From Pseudomonadota bacterium (GTDB lineage Bacteria; Pseudomonadota; Alphaproteobacteria; Rhizobiales; Xanthobacteraceae): a DNA stretch of 7,854 bases. Shown here piece after piece: positions 1 through 6,026 of the stretch (position 1 is its first letter; the number at the start of each line of letters is the position of its first letter). The stretch covers positions 1 through 7,854 of the forward strand of contig JAEWCJ010000085.1 of assembly GCA_023390695.1 (NCBI GenBank), in the 5' to 3' direction. The notes below the pieces were generated by a model. The model searched no databases. It was not told where the DNA came from and worked only from the letters and a program-made list of their open reading frames with translations. The translations under genes and the position numbers were made by a program.

Positions 1-1
1 G

Positions 2-163
2 TTCAACCCGGTGGTCTATCTGGTCTCCGGCTTCCGCTGGGCCTTTTTCGAGATCGCCAATGTCGGGGTCGGGATCAGCCTCGGCATGACCCTTGGCTTT
101 CTCGCCGCCTGCATGGTCGCGGTCTGGTGGATTTTCAAAACCGGGTATCGGCTCAAGAATTAG
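2..163 (+). CDS. ABC-2 type transporter permease, C-terminal fragment
   Basis: The reading frame is open from the left edge to a TAG at 161-163 and encodes the last 53 residues of a membrane protein. It begins [13 protein letters not shown], which matches the segment before the last membrane span of ABC-2 type permeases (the YadH/NodJ-like export family). It then has one long hydrophobic span (about residues 21-46) and a short basic end, KTGYRLKN, typical of this family. Such permeases form the membrane channel of ATP-driven exporters of polysaccharides, drugs or lipids. The N-terminal part, and probably the partner ATPase, lie to the left of the window, so the substrate cannot be judged. The next gene starts 326 bases downstream, so nothing ties it to the same operon. 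The family call is fairly sure despite the short length. Confidence 0.75.
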   Translation, partial: FNPVVYLVSGFRWAFFEIANVGVGISLGMTLGFLAACMVAVWWIFKTGYRLKN

Positions 164-185
164 TCCAGGTCGAATTGGTCCAAGG

Positions 186-223
186 AACTCATCTGGTCGA
201 ACTCATCTGGCGAACTCGTCCGG
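186..223. repeat. Three short imperfect tandem repeats
   Basis: The 11-mer AACTCATCTGG occurs at 186-196 and 200-210. A third copy with two changes, AACTCGTCCGG, lies at 213-223. Spacers are 3 and 2 bases. The array is too short to be a CRISPR and lies just after the permease stop codon in non-coding sequence. It may be replication slippage; no function is evident. Confidence 0.6.
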
Positions 224-315
224 GTCGCGGGCCCGGAGAAGCCGCCGCCGGTGCTGGCCCGGGCGCACGATTGCTTCGGTCCTAGGCGCGTCGGCCGCAG
301 CGCTGCTGCGCAAAG

Positions 316-400
316 CCGCCAGTGTCAGGCCTGATGGCGGGCGGGGGCGGCGTCATCTTGGCAGTCGTCACGCCGCCGGTGTCGTGCTTTAACGCGACAC
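316..400. repeat. Three consecutive inverted repeats in the gap before the metallopeptidase gene
   Basis: The gap between the permease stop (163) and the metallopeptidase start (490) holds no convincing gene. It does hold three inverted repeats in a row: CCGCCA (316-321) with TGGCGG (335-340), enclosing the palindrome TCAGGCCTGA (325-334); GGCGGCGT (346-353) with ACGCCGCC (370-377); and GTGTCG (379-384) with CGACAC (395-400). If transcribed, these could fold into three adjacent stem-loops. No T-run follows any of them, so a classical intrinsic terminator is not supported. GC-rich sequence produces such arms by chance, so a function is uncertain. Confidence 0.45.
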
Positions 401-489
401 GGTCTGCGGGTTGTGGCTGGCGGCCCATCGTGACACCATCCTCCGGTCGCCGGCCCATTCGTCCCCCCCGAGTCCTTTTCTTCCGAGCT

Positions 490-1515
490 ATGCCCCGTAA
501 AGTCGTTCTTTCCAGGATCGCCGAAGACAAGCTGCTTCAGCTTCGCCTGAAGGACCTCAAGGTCAGCCTCGACGGCACCTGGGTGAAGCACTGCCTCGAC
601 GACCTCTACGAGGAGCTCGACCAGCGGGGGCTGACGATCCGGCCGCATGTCTGGCTGTCCAACGAATGGTTCAGCCCCACCAACTCGCCGGGTATCGCCA
701 TCCCTTTTTATCTGGTGCATCCGCGGCTGATGCGGCTGGAGAAGAAGCAGATCCTCGATGTCGAGGGCGGCACGACCTGGGAATGCATGCAGATCCTCCG
801 CCACGAGATGGGGCATGTGGTGCAGAACGCCTATCAGTTGCATCGCCGCCGCCGCTGGCAGAGACTCTTCGGCCGCTCCTCGCAGCGCTACCCGACGCAT
901 TACCGGCCCAATCCCGCGAGCAAGAATTTCGTCCAGCATCTGCGGCTCTGGTATGCGCAAAGCCATCCCGACGAGGATTTCGCCGAGACCTTCGCGGTCT
1001 GGCTGAAGCCGCGCTCGGACTGGCGCAAGCGCTACGCCGGCTGGGGCGCGCTGAAGAAGCTCGAATATGTCGACGAACTGATGGCGGAGATTGCCGAGCA
1101 GAAGCCGGTGCTGAGGACGCGCCACATCGTCGATCCGCTCAGCAGGCTGACCGACACGCTGGAAAAACATTACGAAAAGAAAAAAGCTCTCTACGCGGTG
1201 AAGACGCCGAAGACTTATGATCGCGAACTGCACCGTATTTTTTCCGCCGATCCGCGGCATCACCGCTCGCTCGCCGCGTCTGCCTTCATCCGCCGGCACC
1301 GCGCGCAGATTCGTGAAATCGTGTCCCGCTGGACCGGCGAATATCAGCTCACCATCGACTCGGTTCTTGATAATATGATGGATCGCTGCCGCGAGCTGAA
1401 TTTGCGGGCGGTCGGCCCGGACCGGCGGCTGAAAGAAGATTTTACCGTGTTGTTAACGGCCAAGACGGTACATTCCCTCTATGGTCGCGCGCGGAGGCAG
1501 TGGTTTGCATTATGA
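490..1515 (+). CDS. Putative zinc-dependent metallopeptidase (Peptidase_Mx-like)
   Basis: This encodes a soluble protein of 341 residues. It carries the zincin motif HEMGH at residues 105-109, inside ILRHEMGHVVQNAY, and a downstream DEDFAETFAVWL segment (161-172) whose Glu166 is the likely third zinc ligand. HExxH followed some 55 residues later by 'P-x-E-D-F-A-E-T-x-A' fits the putative zinc-binding metallopeptidase family known as Peptidase_Mx (COG4307-like). The N-terminal zinc ribbon found in some relatives is absent. No signal peptide or membrane span is seen, so it is probably cytoplasmic. Residues 173-341 are helical and basic with no recognised motif. The frame is open further upstream to an ATG at 322, but those extra 56 codons read through intergenic inverted repeats, so the ATG at 490 is preferred; neither start has a good ribosome binding site. 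The stop overlaps the ATP-grasp start by four bases, implying coupled translation. The substrate is unknown. Confidence 0.8.
   Translation: MPRKVVLSRIAEDKLLQLRLKDLKVSLDGTWVKHCLDDLYEELDQRGLTIRPHVWLSNEWFSPTNSPGIAIPFYLVHPRLMRLEKKQILDVEGGTTWECMQILRHEMGHVVQNAYQLHRRRRWQRLFGRSSQRYPTHYRPNPASKNFVQHLRLWYAQSHPDEDFAETFAVWLKPRSDWRKRYAGWGALKKLEYVDELMAEIAEQKPVLRTRHIVDPLSRLTDTLEKHYEKKKALYAVKTPKTYDRELHRIFSADPRHHRSLAASAFIRRHRAQIREIVSRWTGEYQLTIDSVLDNMMDRCRELNLRAVGPDRRLKEDFTVLLTAKTVHSLYGRARRQWFAL
1493..1497 (+). promoter_or_regulatory. Shine-Dalgarno-like GGAGG for the ATP-grasp gene
   Basis: GGAGG lies inside the end of the metallopeptidase gene. It is 14 bases before the ATG at 1512, longer than the usual spacing, and only 2 bases before an in-frame GTG at 1500, which is too close. 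With the ATGA stop/start overlap at 1512-1515, this favours the ATG and translational coupling. Confidence 0.4.
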
Positions 1516-2531
1516 AAAAGCTTCGGGTTCTGGTGCTCTTGCACCCGGAGCAGGAGCCGCCGACGTCTCCCAAGGGCTTTAGCGAGCAGGAGGCGCTGGC
1601 CTGGAAAACCGGCTACGATGTCGTCAAGACGTTGCGCGCCACCGGCCACGAGGTGCGCGTTCTCGGCGTGCAGGATGAATTGCGTCCGATCCGTAACGAG
1701 ATCGAGAGCTTCAAGCCCGACGTCGTCTTCAATCTGCTTGAGGAATTTCACGGCGAGACCGCTTACGACCAGAATGTCGTGAGCTATCTCGAGCTCGTGC
1801 GCATTCCCTATACCGGCTGCAATCCGCGCGGCATGATGCTGGCGCGCGGCAAGGATCTGTCGAAGAAGCTTCTGTCCTATCACCGCATTCCGGTGCCAGC
1901 CTTCGCCGTGTTTCCGCTCCGCCGCAAGGTGAGGCGCCCGACGCGCCTGCAGTTTCCGCTCATCGTGAAGACGCTCAGCGAGGATGCCTCCCTCGGCATC
2001 GCGCAGAAGTCCATCGTCGACAGCGACGAGAAGCTCGCCGAGCGCGTCGCCTTCATCCACGAGCGCATCGGCACGCCGGCCATCGTCGAGCAATATATCG
2101 AGGGCCGCGAGCTTTACGTTGGCGTGCTCGGCAATGAGCGGCTGCGGGTATTGCCGGTCTGGGAACTGGAATTTGGTGCGGGGATCAAGCGGATTGCCAC
2201 CGAGAAAGTGAAGTTCGACGTCAAGTATCAGGAGCAGCGCGGCATCTGGCAGACGGCGGCGCTCGATCTGCCGGACGAACTCGTCAAGCGCATCAACAAT
2301 CTGACGCGGCGCATCTGTCATACGCTGGAACTGGACGGTTATGCGCGCATCGATTTCCGCCTGTCCTCCGAAGGGGTGCCGTATTTCCTCGAAGCCAATC
2401 CCAACCCGGACATTTCCCGTCACGAGACGTTTTCGGAGGCGGCGGTCTATGACGGGATGACCTATTCGGGGATGCTTAACAGGATCCTTGCGCTCGGTCT
2501 GAGCCGCGCGCGCGCCAAGGGCATCATCTAG
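1512..2531 (+). CDS. ATP-grasp enzyme related to D-alanine-D-alanine ligase
   Basis: The 339-residue product has the three-part ATP-grasp plan of D-Ala-D-Ala ligases. A Rossmann-like N-terminal domain includes PDVVFNLLEEFHGE (69-82), the counterpart of the Ddl 'P-D-V-V-F' region, and IPYTGCNP (98-105). The ATP-binding domain has PLIVK with Lys153 and a small-residue loop EDASLGIA (157-164), then the EQYIEGRE segment (193-200). The C-terminal metal site is DFR (281-283) with LEANPNPD (293-300), giving Asp281, Glu294 and Asn296 as Mg ligands. Such enzymes join a carboxylate to an amine through an acyl phosphate. The loop around KFDVKYQ (234-240) resembles the Ddl substrate loop but is not identical, so the substrate need not be D-alanine. 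Housekeeping Ddl usually sits with mur/fts genes; here the neighbour is a peptidase gene overlapping by ATGA, suggesting a peptide substrate. An in-frame GTG at 1500 is an alternative start. Confidence 0.8.
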   Translation: MKKLRVLVLLHPEQEPPTSPKGFSEQEALAWKTGYDVVKTLRATGHEVRVLGVQDELRPIRNEIESFKPDVVFNLLEEFHGETAYDQNVVSYLELVRIPYTGCNPRGMMLARGKDLSKKLLSYHRIPVPAFAVFPLRRKVRRPTRLQFPLIVKTLSEDASLGIAQKSIVDSDEKLAERVAFIHERIGTPAIVEQYIEGRELYVGVLGNERLRVLPVWELEFGAGIKRIATEKVKFDVKYQEQRGIWQTAALDLPDELVKRINNLTRRICHTLELDGYARIDFRLSSEGVPYFLEANPNPDISRHETFSEAAVYDGMTYSGMLNRILALGLSRARAKGII

Positions 2532-2537
2532 TCAGGA

Positions 2538-2565
2538 GCATCGTCCGATCGGCATCGTCCCGTCG
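2538..2565. repeat. Tandem 14-bp direct repeat in a convergent gap
   Basis: GCATCGTCCGATCG (2538-2551) is followed directly by GCATCGTCCCGTCG (2552-2565), identical at 12 of 14 positions. It fills most of the 44-base gap between the stop codons of the ATP-grasp gene and the oppositely oriented SDR gene. No hairpin with a T-run is seen in either direction, so no terminator is claimed. Confidence 0.5.
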
Positions 2566-2575
2566 GCGCTGGTCG

Positions 2576-3271
2576 TCAGCTCTTGCCGTAAACCGGCACC
2601 ACGGCGCCGCGCGTCGCCCGGTTGTCCGGCGAGGCCAGAAATAGGATCGTCGCCGCGACCTCTTCCACCGTCGGCCATTTCGCGAAATCGGCCTTCGGCA
2701 TCGCCGCGCGGTTGGCGGGTGTGTCCATGATCGAGGGCGCGACGGCGTTCACCAGGATGTTTCGTGCCACGACCTCTTCGGCCAGCGCTGCGGTCAGCGC
2801 GGCGACGCCCGCCTTGCTCACGGTGTAGGCGGTCATCCCCGCGCCTGTGCGCGGTTCGAGCGCGGGGCGCGCCGCGACATTGACGATGCGGCCGCCGCCC
2901 GTCATCGTCTTCACCGCCTCGCGCGAGCACAGAAACGCACTCACCAGATTCATGTCGATCTGCTGCATCAGATCGGTCCACGATGTTTCGGTGATCTTCC
3001 CCATCGCGAAGCCTCCGGCGAGATGGACCGACGCCCAGAGATCGGGAAGCGCGCCGTAAAGATTCGCCACCTGCGCCTCGTCGGCGAGATCGATGCCGGC
3101 ATGCAGCGTCACGTTTGTGCTTGCCGCGTGCTCGAAATGCGGGCTTACGGTCTTGTCCCGGAACGGAACGTGGCAATGCGCGCCGGCTTGCAGCAGGGCG
3201 GCCACGACGGCGTTGCCGAGTGCACCGGTGCCGCCGGTCACGATGACGTGGCGATTGGAGAAGTCATGCAT
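2576..3271 (-). CDS. Short-chain dehydrogenase/reductase (SDR) family protein
   Basis: The 231-residue product is a classical-length SDR, a soluble NAD(P)(H)-dependent oxidoreductase. It shows the cofactor motif TGGTGALG (12-19), a degenerate NNAG region as HLAGGF (83-88), the conserved helix Asn in DMNLVSAF (Asn108), and the active-site YTVSK with Tyr149 and Lys153. The strand that normally carries the catalytic Ser reads IVNVAARPAL (129-138), with Ala where Ser is expected. The RPAL...G-M-x-A-Y pattern recalls the dihydropteridine-reductase-like subgroup, which also lacks this Ser. The C-terminal NILVNAVAPSIMDTP (171-185) is typical of the family. The ATG at 3271 is chosen because GGAG (3281-3284, read on the - strand) lies 9 bases upstream; a GTG at 3286 in the same frame is the alternative. 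It follows the amidotransferase gene by 57 bases on the same strand. The substrate cannot be inferred. Confidence 0.85.
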   Translation of the reverse strand: MHDFSNRHVIVTGGTGALGNAVVAALLQAGAHCHVPFRDKTVSPHFEHAASTNVTLHAGIDLADEAQVANLYGALPDLWASVHLAGGFAMGKITETSWTDLMQQIDMNLVSAFLCSREAVKTMTGGGRIVNVAARPALEPRTGAGMTAYTVSKAGVAALTAALAEEVVARNILVNAVAPSIMDTPANRAAMPKADFAKWPTVEEVAATILFLASPDNRATRGAVVPVYGKS

Positions 3272-3302
3272 CTCTGTTGTCTCCACGCTTGCGCTCTTTT
3301 GC

Positions 3303-3320
3303 CTCTCTTCGCGAAGAGAG
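3303..3320. repeat. Perfect 18-bp palindrome between the amidotransferase and SDR genes
   Basis: CTCTCTTCGCGAAGAGAG reads identically on both strands. It lies 8 bases past the stop of the amidotransferase gene and about 30 bases upstream of the SDR start, both on the - strand. It could be a transcript-end or mRNA-processing hairpin of the amidotransferase gene, or an operator for the SDR gene. In the - direction it is followed by a purine-rich stretch, not a T-run, so it is not a standard intrinsic terminator. Confidence 0.6.
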
Positions 3321-3328
3321 AAGGGAAA

Positions 3329-4195
3329 TCACGCCCGTCCGCGTTTTGACCGCATCGGCTGCACCTGATGCGTGATCCAGTTCTGGATTTCCTTGGTCCG
3401 GTTGCGCATATCGAGGATCAGGTGATCGAGCGCATGCCGCCAGGCCAGCCACTTGATCGAGGGATCGCGGCCGATGGTATCGAGCTCGTGCGAATAGGCG
3501 ACGAGATTGGACTCGTCCGGGAAAAAGCCTTCCGCGACCAGCGTCTTGCCATAGCGCCGCAAGGTCGCGGCAATGTCGTGCAGCGTATATTCCGGGTGAT
3601 ATTGCACGGCCCAGGCGACGCTGTCGCCATGCACGATCTCCACCGACTGCACGGCGGAAAAGGCGTTCGATGCCAGCACCCTGGTGCCGGGCGCGACCGA
3701 TTCCACCTCGTCGAGATGCACGGTCACCGAATTGAACACCTCGTCCTTGCCGGCATACATCGGGTGTCCGCGGCCCGCCGCGGTCAGCCGGATGCGGCGG
3801 CCGAAGCCGATCTCTCGGCCCTTCGGGTTGCGGCGCACGCTGCCGCCGGCGGCCACGGTGAGCACCTGCAGCCCCCAGCAGCTTCCGAATATCGGGATGC
3901 CGGTTTTCAGCGCCGTGCGCGCCAGCGCGATCTGCGGATCGACATGCGGCCCGCCCTTGTAGACATGCAGGGCCGAGCCGGTGAGCACGACGCCGTCATA
4001 GCCCTCGATGCCGCCGGCATCCGGCAGCCTGGCGTCGGGATCGGCCGGATAGCAGATGTCGGTCACGACGCCCGGCCAGAGCTGCTGCAGCAGAGCGGCA
4101 TAGCCGACGCTGGGAGCTTCGCCCCCGGCTGCCTTCAGCAGGGCGCGGTCATCGGCGGTGTTTCCTTCAACAACGAGCAGGCGGGGGGAGGGCAT
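3329..4195 (-). CDS. Stand-alone class I glutamine amidotransferase (GMP-synthase-like)
   Basis: The 288-residue product is a class I (triad-type) glutamine amidotransferase domain. The nucleophile elbow GSCWGLQ gives Cys106, and YHPEY gives His200 and Glu202, so the Cys-His-Glu triad is complete. The early strand YDGVVLTGSALHVY (66-79) and FNSVTVHLDEV (154-164) match the COG0518 group that resembles the GuaA amidotransferase subunit. These enzymes hydrolyse a gamma-glutamyl amide, normally glutamine, and pass ammonia to a synthetase partner. No synthetase domain or obvious partner gene is present. About 85 residues follow the triad Glu and form a helical C-terminal region, longer than in a minimal domain. 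The ATG at 4195 has only a weak ribosome binding site. The SDR gene follows after 57 bases, so a shared transcript is possible. A hydrolase of another gamma-glutamyl compound, as in PuuD-like enzymes, is an alternative that cannot be excluded. Confidence 0.85.
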   Translation of the reverse strand: MPSPRLLVVEGNTADDRALLKAAGGEAPSVGYAALLQQLWPGVVTDICYPADPDARLPDAGGIEGYDGVVLTGSALHVYKGGPHVDPQIALARTALKTGIPIFGSCWGLQVLTVAAGGSVRRNPKGREIGFGRRIRLTAAGRGHPMYAGKDEVFNSVTVHLDEVESVAPGTRVLASNAFSAVQSVEIVHGDSVAWAVQYHPEYTLHDIAATLRRYGKTLVAEGFFPDESNLVAYSHELDTIGRDPSIKWLAWRHALDHLILDMRNRTKEIQNWITHQVQPMRSKRGRA

Positions 4196-4235
4196 TGCGG
4201 GTCCGGCGGCGGGGTCAAAATGCGGCTGGGAGTGT

Positions 4236-4264
4236 CATATAGTCGTTTGTGGTGAAGATGCGAA
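4236..4264 (-). promoter_or_regulatory. Possible sigma70-type promoter for the amidotransferase gene
   Basis: Read on the - strand, TTCGCA (4259-4264, four of six to TTGACA) and TATATG (4236-4241, four of six to TATAAT) are separated by 17 bases. This would start transcription about 35 bases before the ATG at 4195. It lies in the 164-base gap shared with the divergent glpD gene. No comparably good promoter is seen for glpD. The match is modest. Confidence 0.3.
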
Positions 4265-4359
4265 TAACGGTATCGGAATGACGCGCTTGTGAGGCACGAT
4301 CAAGGCACGCATGGTGGCGGCAGCGGGAATCACCAGGACGCGCCGACCAGACGCCAGCA

Positions 4360-5874
4360 ATGACAGAGCCGGACCAGCCGCAATACGACCTGGCCATTAT
4401 CGGCGGCGGGATCAACGGCGCCGGCATCGCCCGGGATGCCGCCGGCCGCGGCCTGAAGGTGCTGCTGGTCGAGCAGGGCGACCTCGCTTCGGGCACCTCG
4501 TCGGCCTCCACCAAGCTGATCCATGGCGGCCTGCGTTATCTCGAACAGGGCGCCTTCCGGCTGGTGCGCGAAGCGCTGATCGAACGCGAGTTGCTGTGGC
4601 GGCTGGCGCCGCACATCATCCGGCCCTTGCGCTTCACCTTGCCGCCGCAGCCGGGCGGCCGCTCGCCGCTGCTGCTACGCCTGGGCCTGTTCGTCTACGA
4701 CCATCTCGGTGGGCGCAAAAAGCTGCCCGCCACCCGCACGCTGGATCTCACCCGCGATGTCGTGGGCCAGCCGCTGAAGCGGCGCTACCGGTTTGCATTT
4801 CAATATTCCGATTGCTGGGTGGACGATGCACGGCTCGTGGTCCTGAACGCGCTGGATGCCGCCGAACGCGGCGCGGTGATCCGCACCCGGACCGAATGCG
4901 TGCATGCCGAGCGCGGCGCGGCGTGGCGTCTGGAGCTGACATCGCGCGGCAGGCGCGAAGCCGTCACCGCACGTGCGCTGGTCAATGCGTCAGGCCCGTG
5001 GGTCGGCACCGTGATGGAAAACGTGCTGCGTTTGCCTGAGGCGGCGCATGCGCGGCTGGTCAAGGGCAGTCATATCGTCGTGCGCAAATTGTTCGATCAC
5101 GACGGCGCCTATATTTTCCAGAACAGCGACGGCCGCATCGTCTTCGCGTTGCCCTATGAGAATGACTTCACGCTGATCGGCACGACCGACGAGGATTTCC
5201 GCGGCGACCCCTCGCGCGTTGCGCCGAGCCCGGCGGAGATCGGCTATCTCTGCAAGCTGGCGACCGACTATTTCCGCGCGACGGTCGGCCCCGCCGATGT
5301 GATCTGGTCCTTTGCCGGCGTGCGCTCTCTCTATGATGACGGCTCGGCGAAGGCGAAGGACACGACGCGCGATTATCATCTCGAACTCGACGGCGATCTG
5401 CACCGCGCGCCGCTGCTCACGATCTATGGCGGCAAGATCACGACCTATCGGCGTCTGGCCGAGGCCGCGCTCGGACACCTGGCGCATGTCTTCGACATGC
5501 CGCCGGCCTGGACCGCGACGGCGCCCTTGCCGGGCGGTGATTTTGCCGTCGATGCGGTGGAGGCGAGGATCGCGCAGGCGCGCCGCACCTGGCCGTTCCT
5601 GACGCAGGATCATGCGCGGCGGCTCGTGCATGCCTATGGCACGCGCATCGACCGCGTCCTCGGGGAGGCCGGAACGCCGAACGATCTCGGCGTGTGGTTC
5701 GGCGCCGATCTGACCGAACGGGAAGTCCGCTATCTGATGACGCAGGAATGGGCCGTGGAGGCCGACGACATTCTCTGGCGGCGCGGCAAGTTCGGGTTGC
5801 GGCTCAGCGCCGATCAGTGCGCGGCGCTGGCGCGGTTCATGGCCGATGCCCGCGCCGCCGACGCGGCGGAATGA
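4360..5874 (+). CDS. glpD: Aerobic glycerol-3-phosphate dehydrogenase (FAD-dependent)
   Basis: GlpD oxidises sn-glycerol 3-phosphate to dihydroxyacetone phosphate at the inner face of the cytoplasmic membrane and passes electrons to ubiquinone. The 504-residue length matches the bacterial family (about 500). The FAD dinucleotide fold is at the N-terminus: GGGINGAG (15-22) and Glu38 at the end of the second strand, followed by SSASTKLIHGGLRYLEQG (47-64). Arg59, Tyr60, His238, Arg322 (in GVRSLYDD) and Lys359 (in YGGKITTYR) fall at a constant +5 offset from the substrate-site residues I recall for E. coli GlpD, so the enzyme looks intact. A C-terminal helical domain follows from about residue 385. 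The ATG at 4360 begins eight residues before the first beta strand and has only a weak ribosome binding site. No glpF, glpK or glpR gene is adjacent, so it appears to be a stand-alone gene with its own promoter. Confidence 0.95.
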   Translation: MTEPDQPQYDLAIIGGGINGAGIARDAAGRGLKVLLVEQGDLASGTSSASTKLIHGGLRYLEQGAFRLVREALIERELLWRLAPHIIRPLRFTLPPQPGGRSPLLLRLGLFVYDHLGGRKKLPATRTLDLTRDVVGQPLKRRYRFAFQYSDCWVDDARLVVLNALDAAERGAVIRTRTECVHAERGAAWRLELTSRGRREAVTARALVNASGPWVGTVMENVLRLPEAAHARLVKGSHIVVRKLFDHDGAYIFQNSDGRIVFALPYENDFTLIGTTDEDFRGDPSRVAPSPAEIGYLCKLATDYFRATVGPADVIWSFAGVRSLYDDGSAKAKDTTRDYHLELDGDLHRAPLLTIYGGKITTYRRLAEAALGHLAHVFDMPPAWTATAPLPGGDFAVDAVEARIAQARRTWPFLTQDHARRLVHAYGTRIDRVLGEAGTPNDLGVWFGADLTEREVRYLMTQEWAVEADDILWRRGKFGLRLSADQCAALARFMADARAADAAE

Positions 5875-5902
5875 CCGGCGCTGCCGGCCGGCAACCGCCG
5901 GT
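5874..5902 (+). terminator. GC-rich stem-loop after glpD, possible terminator
   Basis: ACCGGCG (5874-5880) pairs with CGCCGGT (5896-5902), enclosing the perfect palindrome TGCCGGCCGGCA (5882-5893). The structure starts on the last base of the glpD stop codon. Only two T residues follow, so this is at best a weak or Rho-assisted terminator, or an mRNA-stabilising end structure. A further palindrome, CGGTTAACCG (5899-5908), overlaps its right arm. Confidence 0.4.
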
Positions 5903-6026
5903 TAACCGCTCCTGCAGGTCATTTGTGACGGCAAAGTAAACGAACAATTTTAGCGATCGCCGACACGCTGCAGTAATGGGGCAAGGTTTTTATAAACCCG
6001 TCTCAAATTGTGGTGACGGGACGGTC

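Noticed and set aside
186..223. CRISPR-like array
   Set aside because: The repeat units are 11 bases with 2-3 base spacers, far too short for CRISPR repeats and spacers, and no cas gene is present.
322..489. A 56-codon N-terminal extension of the metallopeptidase from an ATG at 322
   Set aside because: The extra residues are low-complexity, read through three inverted repeats and show no domain or signal-peptide pattern. The ATG at 490 gives a natural N-terminus.
325..1299. Long - strand open frame opposite the metallopeptidase gene
   Set aside because: It is antisense to a gene with clear motifs. Its composition is typical of GC-rich shadow frames and it shows no recognisable domain.
1479..2423. 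314-codon - strand open frame opposite the ATP-grasp gene
   Set aside because: It is a shadow of the ATP-grasp gene, rich in HAEH/RRR-type stretches with no family motif.
3368..4255. 295-codon + strand open frame opposite the amidotransferase gene
   Set aside because: It is antisense to a gene with an intact catalytic triad, and the translation shows no domain.
4287..4315. Possible glpD promoter (TTGTGA, 17 bases, CATGGT)
   Set aside because: The -10 match is only three of six and no supporting operator is seen.
4311..5039. 242-codon + strand frame overlapping the start of glpD
   Set aside because: It is an Arg/Ala/Pro-rich out-of-frame reading of glpD, whose own frame has all FAD and substrate motifs.
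5923..5951. Possible promoter for the response regulator (TTGTGA, 17 bases, AATTTT)
   Set aside because: The -10 match is only three of six, too weak to list as a feature.
5976..6026. Earlier ATG for the response regulator
   Set aside because: It adds 17 residues unlike a receiver N-terminus and has no ribosome binding site. It is kept only as an alternative start.
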